A stretch of DNA of 64,000 nt from Falsiroseomonas frigidaquae (GTDB lineage Bacteria; Pseudomonadota; Alphaproteobacteria; Acetobacterales; Acetobacteraceae): contig NZ_JAAVTX010000001.1 in assembly GCF_012163145.1 (NCBI RefSeq), positions 496,001 to 560,000 on the forward strand, given 5' to 3'. The notes under the pieces were generated by a model that made no database searches, was not told where the DNA came from, and worked only from the letters and a program-made list of their open reading frames with translations. This document shows, in pieces, positions 8,628-17,707 of this stretch (the first letter of the stretch is position 1; each line of letters begins with the position of its first letter). Made by a program: the position numbers and the translations under genes.

Positions 8628-10106
8628 ATGACGGATACGCCGAAGCGCGGCCTGCTGGCGCCGCTGGCCATGCTGAACCGTCGCACCGCGCCGCCGCTGC
8701 TGATCTACCTGGTGGCGGGTGCCAGCGGCTTCGCGGCGATCGCGGAGACCTTTTGGGTACGCGACAGCCTGGGCCTGTCTCCCGCCAGCCTGCTGGCGCT
8801 GGCCGCCTGGCTGACGGTGCCCTGGACGCTGAAGATGGTGATCGGCCATCTGGTGGATACGGTGCCGATCCTGGGGTCGCGCCGCCGCGCCTATGTGCTG
8901 CTCGGCGCCGGGTTGCAGGTGGCCGCCAACCTGATGCTGGCCGGCGCCGCGGCGGGGATGACGGCGCCGGTGCCGGCGGAGGCCGCCTATATCGCAGCCT
9001 CGCTCGCCGCCGTGCTCGGCCTGGTGGTGCAGGACAGCGTGGCGGATGCGATGACGACGGAGGTGGTGGACCGCAGCCACCCCGATGGCTCGCCCCGCCC
9101 GGCGGAGGTGGTGCAGGCGGAACTCGGCGATATCCAGGTGCTCGGCCGCGTCGCGCTGATGGGCGGTGCCTTCGCCACGGCCGGTGCCGGCGGCTGGCTG
9201 GCGCAGCTGCTGCCGGCTTCCACCATCTTCCTGATGGCCGCCGCCCTGCCGCTGCCCAGCCTGGTCGCGGCCTTCCTGCTGCGCGAGACGGAGGAAGCGC
9301 CGGGTGCGCGGGATGCGCGCATCCTGTGGGGAGGCCTCGGCTTCGGCGCGGCGATGCTCGCGCTCGGCATCGGCCAGCCGCCCTTCGCGGAGGAGATCGG
9401 CTTCCTGCTGACGCTGGGCGTGATCCTGGCGCTGCTGCGGGTGACGGTGGCGGGCGTGCCGGCGGCGACGCGGCGTGCCATGGCGGCGGCGGCCATCATC
9501 ATCTTCGCCTTCCGCGCCATGCCGTCCCCGGGTCCGGCGCTGCAATGGTGGCAGATCGACGTGCTGGGCTACAGCCAGGGCTTCTTCGGCACGCTGGGCC
9601 AGCTCGGCACCGGGCTGGCGATCGCCGGCGCGCTGCTGCTGGGCGGGCGAATCGTGCGCTGGCCGCTGGGGGCGGTGTTCTTCTGGCTGGCGGTGCTGAA
9701 CGCCGCCTTCATGCTGCCCAGCATCGGCATGCTCTACGGGCTACATGAATGGACCGCGCAGGCCTTCGGCTTCGGCGCGCGCACCATCGGGCTGGTCGAT
9801 ACCGCCTTCTCCGCCCCCATGGCGCAGCTCGCGATGATCCCGATGCTGACGCTGATCGCGCTGCATGCGCCGGAGGGGCGGCGCGCCACCTGGTTCGCGC
9901 TGATGGCGTCTCTCATGAACCTTGCCTTGCAGGCGGGTGCCATCGCCTCCCGCGGGCTCAACGCCGTGTTCGAGGTCGGGCGGGGCGATTATGCCCAGCT
10001 GCCTTTGCTGGTGATCGCGGCGACGCTGGTGGGGTTGGCGCTGCCGCTGCTGGCGATCCTGGTGTTCGGCCGCCGGCTGGCGCCCTCACCCGCCGCCACG
10101 GCCTGA
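8628..10106 (+). CDS. MFS transporter resembling the BT1/folate-biopterin branch
   Basis: A 492-residue protein with about twelve hydrophobic segments. The N-terminal region (IYLVAGASGFA, then VPWTLKMVIGHLVDTVPILGSRRRAY) matches the conserved first-to-second helix loop of BT1-like carriers, where a PWxxK followed by an acidic residue and a RR motif is typical. It begins eight bases after the TSUP gene and probably shares its transcript. The substrate is unknown; bacterial homologues are found in phototrophs and methylotrophs with no agreed role. Confidence 0.8.
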   Translation: MTDTPKRGLLAPLAMLNRRTAPPLLIYLVAGASGFAAIAETFWVRDSLGLSPASLLALAAWLTVPWTLKMVIGHLVDTVPILGSRRRAYVLLGAGLQVAANLMLAGAAAGMTAPVPAEAAYIAASLAAVLGLVVQDSVADAMTTEVVDRSHPDGSPRPAEVVQAELGDIQVLGRVALMGGAFATAGAGGWLAQLLPASTIFLMAAALPLPSLVAAFLLRETEEAPGARDARILWGGLGFGAAMLALGIGQPPFAEEIGFLLTLGVILALLRVTVAGVPAATRRAMAAAAIIIFAFRAMPSPGPALQWWQIDVLGYSQGFFGTLGQLGTGLAIAGALLLGGRIVRWPLGAVFFWLAVLNAAFMLPSIGMLYGLHEWTAQAFGFGARTIGLVDTAFSAPMAQLAMIPMLTLIALHAPEGRRATWFALMASLMNLALQAGAIASRGLNAVFEVGRGDYAQLPLLVIAATLVGLALPLLAILVFGRRLAPSPAATA

Positions 10107-10281
10107 TGCCGATGCAAGCGCGGTCGCGGTCAGGCTGCTCAACAACCTGTTGTTGCAGCGCACGCATGGGGATGCCAAACTTATTTACGCTGCACGTGAT
10201 CGTTTGACCGGTCCCGATCGGCGGGCGGGAGTACCTCGACGCCCCGCCCGCATCCCGCGACGAGTGAGATCCACCGACCCG

Positions 10282-11931
10282 ATGCCATATCCAGCCCAGG
10301 GCGGTTACGCCTCGAGCGCCACCGCATCTCAGTCCGTGGCGCCGCACCAGCCCAGGCACTCGAACCCGGCCGGCGAGCGGCGCTTCGAGCTGTCAGGTCC
10401 GGGCCGCCTGCTGCTGGGCAACCTCGCGGTGGCGCTGCTCTATGCCGGGCTCGGCGCCGCGGTCGGAACTTTCTTTTCTCGATACGGCCTGTTCCCGGCG
10501 CCGATCTGGCTGCCGGCGGGCATTGCCGCGGTGGCCTGCATGATGGGCGGCGCCAGGCTGGTGCCGGGGCTGTTCCTCGGCTCCTTCGCGGTCAACTGGC
10601 TGCTGCTGGAGGCGGGATTCCTCGGCGCCATGCTGATTTCCGTCTCCAACAGCCTCGGGCCGCTGGCCGGCGCGCTGCTGACGCGGGCGCTGCGGCCGCC
10701 CACCGGCCTGTTCACCCGGCTTCAGGGGGTGCTCGGCTTCGTCGCCGGATGCGTGGTGCTGCAGGCGGTGCTGACTGCGCTGGGCGGCACCGCGGCCCTG
10801 CTGCTGGTCGGCGGCCTGCCGATGGAGGCCGCCTATTCCGTCTTCTCGCGCTGGGCGCTGTGCGAGGCCGGGGGCGTGTTCTTCTTCGCGCCGACGCTGA
10901 TGCTGTGGATGGGGCTGGAGCGCACCCCGGCCTCGCCAGGCCGGCGCATCCTGGCGGATGGCACGCGGCCGGCCTCCGCGACCGGGGATCGCGCGGTGCT
11001 GGCCGCCGCGGCCGGCCTCGCCGCCCTGGTCTTCGCCCTGCCGCCGCAGGCCGCCGCCCTGGTGCAGCCGGAGGCGGTGGTGCTGCTGACCATCCCGGTC
11101 ACCTGGGTCACGCTGCGCATCTCGCTGCGTGCCGCCTACAGCCTGCTGACGCTGATTTCCGTGGTGGCGACCGTCGGCACGCTGGCAGGGCTCGGGCCGT
11201 TCCAGGCGGATGTGGTGCCGAACCCGCTGCGCGCGGTCGGCATGATGATCGTGCTGATGGCGACCAACGCCCTGGTCCTGATGGCCCTGCTGAGCGAGCG
11301 GCGGGAGGCGGAGACGCTGCTGGCGGAAAGCAATGTGCGCCTGACGGCGGACGTGGCGGCCCGCACGGCGGAACTGCGCCAGCGTGCGGAAACCGACGAC
11401 CTGACCGGCATCGGCAATCGCGGCCATTTCCTGCGCCGGCTGCAGGAATCCTTCGCGGAGGCGCGCCGCCAGGGCAGCCCGCTGGCGCTGGTGGTGATGG
11501 ACCTGGACCATTTCCGCCCGCTGAACGACATGCGCGGCCACGCCGCGGGCGATGCCGCGCTGCAGGCGGTGGCGAAGCTCGGCTGCGCTCAGGCCGAGGG
11601 GCTGAAGGCCAGCTTCGGCCGGCTGGGCGGCGAGATCTTCGCCATCGCGCTGCCCGGCGCCAGCACGGTGCAGGGTGCCTCCCTCGCCGAGGGTCTGCGC
11701 GCTTCCATCGCCCGGCACAGCTTCCTGTTCACGGGTGACGAGGTTCCGGCGCGGCTGACCGCCAGCCTCGGTGTCACCGGCCTGCTGCCGGGCGATGAAT
11801 CGCCCGAGGACCTGCTGAAGCGGGCCGATGCGGCGGTGTTCCTGGCCAAGGCCAAGGGGCGCAACCGGGTGGAAGTGCGGATGGTGACGGAAGCGCCGAA
11901 GGAGATGCGCGCCAGCAACCTGTCGCGCTGA
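10282..11931 (+). CDS. MASE1 membrane sensor with degenerate GGDEF domain
   Basis: A 549-residue protein. Residues about 40-350 contain many hydrophobic helices of MASE1 type (FPAPIWLPAGIAAVA, then an LGPLAGALL segment). The C-terminal 165 residues match a diguanylate cyclase domain (DLDHFRPLNDMRGHAAGD) but the active-site motif near residue 448 reads GGEIF instead of GG(D/E)EF, and the upstream RxxD inhibitory site is missing. The catalytic acid at position four is Ile, so cyclase activity is probably lost and a GTP- or c-di-GMP-binding or signalling role remains. I chose ATG 10282 rather than an in-frame start 132 bases upstream because the added residues look non-coding. Confidence 0.85.
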   Translation: MPYPAQGGYASSATASQSVAPHQPRHSNPAGERRFELSGPGRLLLGNLAVALLYAGLGAAVGTFFSRYGLFPAPIWLPAGIAAVACMMGGARLVPGLFLGSFAVNWLLLEAGFLGAMLISVSNSLGPLAGALLTRALRPPTGLFTRLQGVLGFVAGCVVLQAVLTALGGTAALLLVGGLPMEAAYSVFSRWALCEAGGVFFFAPTLMLWMGLERTPASPGRRILADGTRPASATGDRAVLAAAAGLAALVFALPPQAAALVQPEAVVLLTIPVTWVTLRISLRAAYSLLTLISVVATVGTLAGLGPFQADVVPNPLRAVGMMIVLMATNALVLMALLSERREAETLLAESNVRLTADVAARTAELRQRAETDDLTGIGNRGHFLRRLQESFAEARRQGSPLALVVMDLDHFRPLNDMRGHAAGDAALQAVAKLGCAQAEGLKASFGRLGGEIFAIALPGASTVQGASLAEGLRASIARHSFLFTGDEVPARLTASLGVTGLLPGDESPEDLLKRADAAVFLAKAKGRNRVEVRMVTEAPKEMRASNLSR

Positions 11932-11967
11932 GCCTTCTCGGCGCCGGCCCGGCGGCAGCCCCTTCGG

Positions 11968-12741
11968 CTATATGTTCCGGCGCGCGGCCCGCAGCGTCGG
12001 CAGGCCGATCCCGGTCGCCTCGAAGCCGCCATCCACGGCGATCACCTGGCCGGTCAGGTAGCTGGCGCGGTCGCTGCACAGGAACAGGATCGTCTCCGCC
12101 AGCTCGCTCTCCAGCCCGTAGCGGTTCAGCGGGATGGTGTCGTGGTAGTCGCGGCGGATTTCCGGCGTGTGCACCGCCTTCGCCATGGCGGTATCGACCG
12201 GCCCCGGTGCCACCGCATTCACCCGGATGCCGAGGCCGGCCAGTTCGACCGCCTGCTGCTTGGTCAGATGCGCCAGCGCGGCCTTGCTGGTGCCATAGGC
12301 GACCCGCAGCGTGGAGGCGCGCAGGCCGGAGATGGAGGTGATGTTCACCACCGCCCCGCCGCCACCTTCCGCCATCAGCGGCGCCGCCGCCTGCACCGCG
12401 AGGAACGGCGCGGTCAGGTTCACCGCCAGCACCCGCGCCCATTCCTCCGCCGTGGTCTCCAGCATCGGCTTGAACACTGCGGTGCCGGCATTGTTCACCA
12501 GCGCATCCAGCCGGCCGAAATGGGCGTGCGTGCGCCGGATGGCGGCAGCAAGCGCGGGCGCATCGGCCACGTCGCAGAGCAGCGCCAGCGTTGCCTCTGG
12601 CTGCGCAATCTCCGCCATCGCGGCATCGAGCAGGCCGGCCTCGATATCCAGCAGCGCAACGCGCCAGCCTTCGGCCAGGAAGCGCCGCGCGGTGGCCAGG
12701 CCGATGCCGCGGCCCGCGCCGGTGATCAGGACCACATGCAT
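11968..12741 (-). CDS. SDR family oxidoreductase
   Basis: A 257-residue classical SDR: TGAGRGIG at the N-terminus, NNAGTAVF, YGTSKAA active site and AVDGG near the C-terminus. The start MHVVLITG at 12741 begins right at the Rossmann strand and has a G-rich ribosome-binding stretch upstream; an in-frame start 42 bases earlier adds a non-homologous tail. It stands alone on the minus strand, divergent from the MgtC-like gene. Substrate unknown. Confidence 0.9.
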   Translation of the reverse strand: MHVVLITGAGRGIGLATARRFLAEGWRVALLDIEAGLLDAAMAEIAQPEATLALLCDVADAPALAAAIRRTHAHFGRLDALVNNAGTAVFKPMLETTAEEWARVLAVNLTAPFLAVQAAAPLMAEGGGGAVVNITSISGLRASTLRVAYGTSKAALAHLTKQQAVELAGLGIRVNAVAPGPVDTAMAKAVHTPEIRRDYHDTIPLNRYGLESELAETILFLCSDRASYLTGQVIAVDGGFEATGIGLPTLRAARRNI

Positions 12742-12859
12742 GCCGTCGCATCCCCCCTGCCCCGTACCGCGGTCTCCGGCCATGCAACCCGGTCGGTGTC
12801 GCCGGGTTCTGCTGCCTGCCCGCGGCTTCGCGCGGCAGCTTGAGAGGAGGATGACCTTG

Positions 12860-13333
12860 ATGCAAGGCTGGCTACCCGATGCGTTGCGCGACCTGGTGCC
12901 GGCCTATGGCCCGAACATCCGCGACCTGGGCTTCGCCTACATGCTGGCCTTCATCATCGGCTGGAACCGGGAGAGGGAGAGCAACAGCGCCGGGCTGCGC
13001 ACCTTCCCGCTTGTCGCCATCGCCAGCTGCGGCTTCGTGCAGGCCTCCGAGGAGATGATGGGCAACAACCCGGAGGCGACGGCACGGATCATCGAGGGTG
13101 TGATCACCGGCATCGGCTTCATCGGTGCCGGCGCCATCCTCAAGGGTGGCGCGGAAATCCGGGGGACGGCGACGGCGGCCAGCATCTGGGCCACCGGCGC
13201 GATCGGCGCGGCGGTGGCGCTCGGCAGCTACCACGTCGCCGTCACCATCTGCCTGTTCACGGCGGTGACGCTGTATGTGCTGACGCCGCTGAAGCCGAAG
13301 GACGATACCGAGCCGGGCGCCGGCGAGGGGTGA
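12860..13333 (+). CDS. MgtC/SapB family membrane protein
   Basis: A 157-residue membrane protein with four hydrophobic segments and the MgtC signature: GWNRERESNSAGLRTF early, then GVITGIGFIGAGAILK and IRGTATAASIWATGAIG. Single-domain MgtC-like proteins are inner-membrane factors linked to Mg2+ limitation and modulation of the F-ATPase. GAGGAGG at 12844-12850 is nine bases before the ATG at 12860 and directly abuts another ATG at 12851, so 12860 is the better start. Confidence 0.9.
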   Translation: MQGWLPDALRDLVPAYGPNIRDLGFAYMLAFIIGWNRERESNSAGLRTFPLVAIASCGFVQASEEMMGNNPEATARIIEGVITGIGFIGAGAILKGGAEIRGTATAASIWATGAIGAAVALGSYHVAVTICLFTAVTLYVLTPLKPKDDTEPGAGEG

Positions 13334-13344
13334 ACCCCCGCCAC

Positions 13345-13367
13345 CGCCGGGCGTCAGCGGCCCGGCG
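13345..13367. terminator. Hairpin between convergent genes
   Basis: CGCCGGGC and GCCCGGCG pair perfectly over 8 bp around a 7-base loop. It lies between the MgtC-like gene and the oppositely oriented sorbosone-dehydrogenase-like gene and spans the latter's stop codon, so it can serve both transcripts. Confidence 0.5.
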
Positions 13368-14736
13368 CCGCCGTGGTATCGCCAGCCGGGGTATCGCCAG
13401 CCGCGGGCGCCCCAGCCGGAGGTACGGCGGCTGCGGGCGTCGCAGCCGGTTGCGGCTGGCTCGCCGTCACCCGCCAGATCGTATTCGACAGGTCATCGGC
13501 AATCACCAGACCCCCGCGTGCGTCGATCGTCACGCCAACCGGGCGACCGCGGGCATTGCCCTCAGCGTTAAGGAAGCCGGTGGCGAAATCTACCGCGTCG
13601 CCGGCCGGGCGTCCGCCCTCGAACGGCACGAAGACCACGCGGTAGCCGGACGGCACGCTGCGGTTCCAGCTGCCATGCTCGCCGACGAAGACGCCATCGG
13701 CGAAGCTGGCGCCCATCGCGGGCGTGGAGAAGGCCAGTCCCAGCGCCGCGACATGCGAGCCGAGCGCGTAGTCCGGCGCGACGGCGGCGGCGACCAGTTG
13801 CGGATTCTGCGGCCGCACCCGCTCATCCACGTTCTGGCCCCAATAGCTGTAGGGCCAGCCATAGAAGGCGCCCTCCCGCACCGAGGTCAGGTAGTCCGGC
13901 ACCAGGTTCGGGCCGATCTCGTCGCGTTCGTTCACCACCGCCCAGAGCTGGCCGCTACCGGGCTGGATGGTCAGCGCGGTGGGGTTGCGCAGACCCGTGG
14001 CGTAGGGACGGTGCGCGCCGGTTTCGGCATTGATCTCCCACACCATCGCGCGGTCCACCTCGGCGGTCATGCCGCGTTCGGTGATGTTGCTGTTGGAGCC
14101 GATGCCGACATACAGGAACCGGCCGTCCGGGCTGGCGGCCAGCGCCTTGGTCCAGTGATGGTTGATGGCGGCCGGCAGACCGGTAACCTGCACCGGCGGC
14201 CCGCTGGCTTCCGTCTGGCCCTCGACATAGTCGAAGCGCACCAGCGCATCCTGGTTGGCGACGTAGATCGAGCCATTGGCCAGCGCCAGGCCATAGGGCG
14301 CGTTGAGGTCGCTGGCGAAGATGTTGCGCGTCTCATAGGTGCCGTCGCCATCGGCATCGCGCAGCAGCGTCAGGCGGTTGCCGCCCGAGACCGAGGACTT
14401 GCCCCAGCTCTTGATGATGCCCGCGATGAAGTCCTTCGGCCGCAGCGTGGGTGCGTTGCCGCCAGAGCCTTCGGCGACCAGGATATCGCCATTCGGCAAC
14501 GCCACCATCTGGCGCGGAATCCGCATATCCGTGGCGATCGCCTGGATAGTGTAGCCCTGCGGCACGGTCGGCCGCTCGGTGCCCCAGCCGGCCGGCCGCG
14601 GAATGGTCATGTTCGGCAGCAGGCCGCGCTGCGGCGCCGGCAGGGTCGGGTTGGCGCCGCGTTCGACGGGAGCCGGATCGCCGTCGCAGGCGACCAGCGC
14701 CATGGCGGCCACGCCGAGTAGAAGGGTCGCGCGCAT
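13354..14736 (-). CDS. PQQ-dependent sugar (sorbosone) dehydrogenase-like lipoprotein
   Basis: A 460-residue beta-propeller protein. The N-terminus has a lipobox (LLLGVAAMALVAC), so it is anchored in the cell envelope. Repeated propeller motifs include MVALPNGDILVAE, NAPYGLALA, ATGLRNPTAL, FYGWPYSYWG and GEHGSWNRS, matching the L-sorbosone/glucose dehydrogenase superfamily. Members oxidise aldoses or sorbosone with PQQ, although many close homologues are untested. The C-terminal 35 residues are a low-complexity Ala/Pro/Gly tail. Its start is ATGA-coupled to the DUF2231 gene upstream, a pairing seen in several alphaproteobacteria. Confidence 0.88.
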   Translation of the reverse strand: MRATLLLGVAAMALVACDGDPAPVERGANPTLPAPQRGLLPNMTIPRPAGWGTERPTVPQGYTIQAIATDMRIPRQMVALPNGDILVAEGSGGNAPTLRPKDFIAGIIKSWGKSSVSGGNRLTLLRDADGDGTYETRNIFASDLNAPYGLALANGSIYVANQDALVRFDYVEGQTEASGPPVQVTGLPAAINHHWTKALAASPDGRFLYVGIGSNSNITERGMTAEVDRAMVWEINAETGAHRPYATGLRNPTALTIQPGSGQLWAVVNERDEIGPNLVPDYLTSVREGAFYGWPYSYWGQNVDERVRPQNPQLVAAAVAPDYALGSHVAALGLAFSTPAMGASFADGVFVGEHGSWNRSVPSGYRVVFVPFEGGRPAGDAVDFATGFLNAEGNARGRPVGVTIDARGGLVIADDLSNTIWRVTASQPQPAATPAAAVPPAGAPAAGDTPAGDTTAAPGR

Positions 14737-15170
14737 CACCTTGTCTCCCGATGCTGGAAGCCGGAATACCCCATCCAGGAAGCGACCAGCGCGAGCAGCG
14801 TGGCGACGACCGACAGATAGAGCCCCTCCGGCATCGTCGCCCAGGCGTCCTTGGCGTGGACGAGGGCATTGAGGAAGCCGATCACCCACATGGCGAGCAG
14901 CACGACGAAGTAGATGCCGCGCGACTTGCGGCGCGCGGCGCCGCCGCGGATCAGGTCGACCAGCGCCCACAGCAGGGCGAAGCCGCCAAGCACCAGCCCG
15001 CCCGTGATCAGCCAGGATGCGAAATTCGCCCATTGCACATGGAAGGTGGCCGAATACGCGATGTCGCTGAGCAACGCGCCCAGGAACAGCGGCAAGGGGA
15101 AGGCGAGCAGGATGGCGTGCAGCGGGTGCAGCGGCCTCAGATAGCCGGGTGCGACCCCGGATGCTGTCAT
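14736..15170 (-). CDS. DUF2231 membrane protein
   Basis: About 144 residues with four hydrophobic helices. HPLHAILLAFPLPLFLGALLSD is the DUF2231 signature, in which the histidines may bind heme or a metal. It probably forms a membrane redox partner or anchor for the co-transcribed sorbosone-dehydrogenase-like lipoprotein; that role is inferred from coupling. The start is uncertain: ATG 15170 begins eight residues later than an alternative ATG at 15194, and neither has a well-placed ribosome-binding site. Confidence 0.75.
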   Translation of the reverse strand: MTASGVAPGYLRPLHPLHAILLAFPLPLFLGALLSDIAYSATFHVQWANFASWLITGGLVLGGFALLWALVDLIRGGAARRKSRGIYFVVLLAMWVIGFLNALVHAKDAWATMPEGLYLSVVATLLALVASWMGYSGFQHRETR

Positions 15171-15194
15171 GGCGACCACGGGGGATCCTCTCAT

Positions 15195-15531
15195 TCCTGG
15201 TTCCGCAGCGCGGGCAAGCCGGCGGCGGGGAGCCAGGTGAACGGATCGACCCGCCGGAAGGTTCCCACCTGGGGTGCCGCGAGCTGGCAGCGCGGGAGGA
15301 TGCGGCGGTATCCCGGCGAGATCCGCATCACGCGCCTGCGTTGCGCTGCCACTCGGGTCGGCCGGGTGCTTCTCGTGCTTCGGTCCCTTGAGCATCCTGT
15401 TCGCGCCATGCTTGCTGCCAAGCCTGATGGCGGGCGGCGCTTCGGCGATCGGCGCCGCAACGGCGCCAATTTCAAGCTGGGACAACTCCACCTATGACCA
15501 GGAACAGACGACGGCACGGAGCTTTCGAAGC
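15195..15531. other. Intergenic region between divergent genes
   Basis: About 340 bases between the DUF2231 start and the acyltransferase start. Open frames cross it on both strands, but none has recognisable domains or a ribosome-binding site. Promoters for both genes presumably lie here; I see no clear consensus boxes. Confidence 0.4.
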
Positions 15532-16314
15532 ATGAGCGCCCGTCATGAACTCGCGTCACTCCCCATAGAAAAATTCTGCGAAGGCGCCGTGCGGCTGGAA
15601 CGGCCGGCGCAGCTGGGGGCGGTCGGGGTCAACGTCAACGCACTTCAACGCTTCGCAAATTTGAAATGCGGCGTATTCGAGGGGCCCTGCTCGATTCATG
15701 CCTCGATGCTGGGCGAGGTGCATTTCGGCGCGTTCAGCTATGTCGGCAGCGGCGAGATATCCCACGCGCGCATCGGTCGCTTCTGCTCCATCGCCAACAG
15801 CGTCACCATCGGCCCGGCCGAGCATCCGACCGGATGGTTGAGTTCGCACCCCTTCCAGTACAACGGGACGCGCCGGCTGGGGCCGCCATACGAGGCATGG
15901 CGCGGCACGGGACGATTCCGGGCCTATGGCGCGCGGCCGGTCCAGATCGGGAATGATGTCTGGATCGGCGGAAATGCGCTGATCCGGCGCGCATGCCAGG
16001 TCGGGCACGGTGCGATCGTCGCTGCAGGCGCCGTGATCAGTCGCGATGTCGCGCCCTATGGCGTGGCAGCCGGCGTGCCAGGCAGGATCCTCAAATTCCG
16101 CCTTGATGAGGCGCTGCGGGAGCGTCTGCTGCGGCTGGAGTGGTGGAACTGGAATCTTGCGCCGATCAGCGCCGCGCTCCGATACGAAGATCCGGCAGAC
16201 AGCGCAGACCGCATCGAGGCCGCCATCGCCGAGGGGCGCCTGGAGCCTGCGGCCTTCCAGGGGGCGGTTGTCAGGCGAGCGCCGGACGGCCTGCTCTGGA
16301 TGGCGCCGTTCTGA
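15532..16314 (+). CDS. Left-handed beta-helix (hexapeptide) acyltransferase, xenobiotic/CatB type
   Basis: A 260-residue protein with hexapeptide-repeat turns. The late segment VQIGNDVWIGGNALI...VGHGAIVAAGAVISRDV...VAAGVPGRI is the conserved coil of CatB-like and serine/maltose O-acetyltransferases. It should transfer an acyl group from acetyl-CoA to a sugar, antibiotic or glycan hydroxyl; the N-terminal 60 residues and the C-terminal extension give no clearer hint. ATG 15532 has GGAG about ten bases upstream; an in-frame ORF upstream looks non-coding. It is monocistronic. Confidence 0.88.
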   Translation: MSARHELASLPIEKFCEGAVRLERPAQLGAVGVNVNALQRFANLKCGVFEGPCSIHASMLGEVHFGAFSYVGSGEISHARIGRFCSIANSVTIGPAEHPTGWLSSHPFQYNGTRRLGPPYEAWRGTGRFRAYGARPVQIGNDVWIGGNALIRRACQVGHGAIVAAGAVISRDVAPYGVAAGVPGRILKFRLDEALRERLLRLEWWNWNLAPISAALRYEDPADSADRIEAAIAEGRLEPAAFQGAVVRRAPDGLLWMAPF

Positions 16315-16434
16315 CGCAGGCGCCGGCCTGGAGACCGTTTGGGAATACCGGGCTGGGAGATTCCGGATTGGAAATACCGGCGGCCGAGGGTTTGCGAGGC
16401 TCAATCCTGAACTACTTGAGAACACCTTCAGATA

Positions 16435-16788
16435 TCATGCGGTGAACCTCAATGTATTCGCCACCTTGGGAAACTGCTTGACGATGGGCTGCGAGTCGCC
16501 ACGCAGCCAGATCTTCAGCTCGGCATCCATGTCGAATGATCCTGCCGTTTCAACCGCATAGCGCGCAATGTCGTGGTAGGGGATGCTGAGATACTCGGTC
16601 TTGCGGCCGGTAACGCCCTGCCGGTCCACCAGGATACAGCGCTTGTTGGTGAAGACGAACATGTCACGCACCACGCGATACGCCCCTTTGATCTGTTCTC
16701 CTTCGATCAGCAGAGGGCCGAATTCATCGGCGAGCTTCGCCAGGTCCACTTTTGTCGAATTGCCCATCAGGGCATTGAAAATGCTCAC
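16435..16788 (-). CDS. Bacterial PH-domain protein (bPH_1/YokE-like)
   Basis: A 117-residue cytoplasmic protein. The beta-strand pattern with EGEQIKGAYRVVRDMFVFTNKRCILVD and a later YHDIARY matches the bacterial pleckstrin-homology family, whose members are often stress-related and of unknown ligand. Translation starts with GTG at 16788, preceded by GGGGAG nine bases upstream. It is monocistronic. Confidence 0.85.
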   Translation of the reverse strand: MSIFNALMGNSTKVDLAKLADEFGPLLIEGEQIKGAYRVVRDMFVFTNKRCILVDRQGVTGRKTEYLSIPYHDIARYAVETAGSFDMDAELKIWLRGDSQPIVKQFPKVANTLRFTA

Positions 16789-16895
16789 GACCGTCTCCCC
16801 TCGCGGCCGGCGCCGTGCCGCGGCCGGCCGCTGATGCTAGGATGCGGGACCCGGCGATCCAAGAGCGGCCCTTTTCGAGGCCTGTCGTGTACGCG

Positions 16896-16928
16896 CATGC
16901 CGCTGCCGATGCCGATGCCGATGCCGGC
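16896..16928. repeat. Short GATGCC hexamer repeat
   Basis: A run of about four GATGCC-like hexamers in the intergenic region upstream of the regulator gene. It lies outside any gene I accept and may be a slippage-prone microsatellite. Confidence 0.6.
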
Positions 16929-16980
16929 AGGCGGCGCAGCACAAGGCGCGGGCGTGCCGTCTAGAATTATCACCAGGATT

Positions 16981-17009
16981 TTGACAGGTTCGGGATGATT
17001 TCCGTAAAC
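16981..17009 (+). promoter_or_regulatory. Sigma-70 type promoter for the XRE-cupin regulator
   Basis: A perfect -35 box TTGACA at 16981-16986, a 17-base spacer, then GTAAAC at 17004-17009 as a weak -10. The ribosome-binding site and ATG of the regulator follow 25-35 bases downstream. The spacing is ideal; the -10 is only a partial match. Confidence 0.5.
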
Positions 17010-17043
17010 CAGACGCGCGGCATCGCTGCGCGGGAGGTTGTCC

Positions 17044-17592
17044 ATGCCGATGCTGGGAATGAAGCTGCGCGATCTCCGACGGCGTCGGGGCGTCGGCATG
17101 CGCCAGCTGGCCATTCGCTCCGGCGTGTCACACTCGGCCATCTCCCTGATCGAGCGCGACCGGATGAGCCCGTCGATCGACACGCTGGGAGCCATCCTGG
17201 ACGCGCTCGGGCAGACGGTATCGGCCTTCTTCGCCGACCTGGAAAGCACCGTCCCGGCCCGCATCTTCTATCCCGCGGAAGCATTCACGGAAATCGGCCG
17301 CAGCGATGGCGTATCACATCGCGTCGTCGGCATGGACTACCCGAACCGCCGCATGCTGCTGCTCTCGGAAAGCTACGCGCCTGGCGCGGGCACCGACGGC
17401 ATGATCACCCACAATGCCGAGGAGGCCGGCATCGTCACCCGCGGCGCTGTCGAGGTCACCGTAGGCGAGCAGACGAGCATCCTGCGGGAGGGTGACGGCT
17501 ACTACTTCGACAGCCGGCAGCCGCATCGGTTCCGCAACGCATCGGATGGTGTGAGCACGATCATCAGCGCCATCACGCCGCCCACCTACTGA
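17044..17592 (+). CDS. XRE-type HTH regulator with C-terminal cupin (PuuR-like)
   Basis: A 182-residue transcription factor. Residues about 5-60 are an HTH_3 domain (LRDLRRRRGVGMRQLAIRSGVSHSAISLIERDRMSPSID type), and residues about 100-180 a cupin_2 barrel that would bind a small effector. This is the architecture of PuuR and related amino-acid and polyamine repressors. GGGAGG sits six bases before ATG 17044, which decides the start over an upstream TTG. It directly precedes the M81 metallopeptidase gene and probably regulates that gene and the receptor/aminotransferase pair opposite. Confidence 0.9.
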   Translation: MPMLGMKLRDLRRRRGVGMRQLAIRSGVSHSAISLIERDRMSPSIDTLGAILDALGQTVSAFFADLESTVPARIFYPAEAFTEIGRSDGVSHRVVGMDYPNRRMLLLSESYAPGAGTDGMITHNAEEAGIVTRGAVEVTVGEQTSILREGDGYYFDSRQPHRFRNASDGVSTIISAITPPTY

Positions 17593-17707
17593 TCCCGCGT
17601 CGGTCCCCTGGCGACAATCCTTCCCAACCCCCAGTAGTGGCGTTGCGCCTGGCGCGCCGACACCCTCTGATCACCGCGCGACAACCAGATCGACGGGGCG
17701 AGCAGGC

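Noticed and set aside
16896-16928. GATGCC hexamers as binding sites
   Set aside because: Simple short-unit slippage tract with no second copy elsewhere; recorded only as a repeat.
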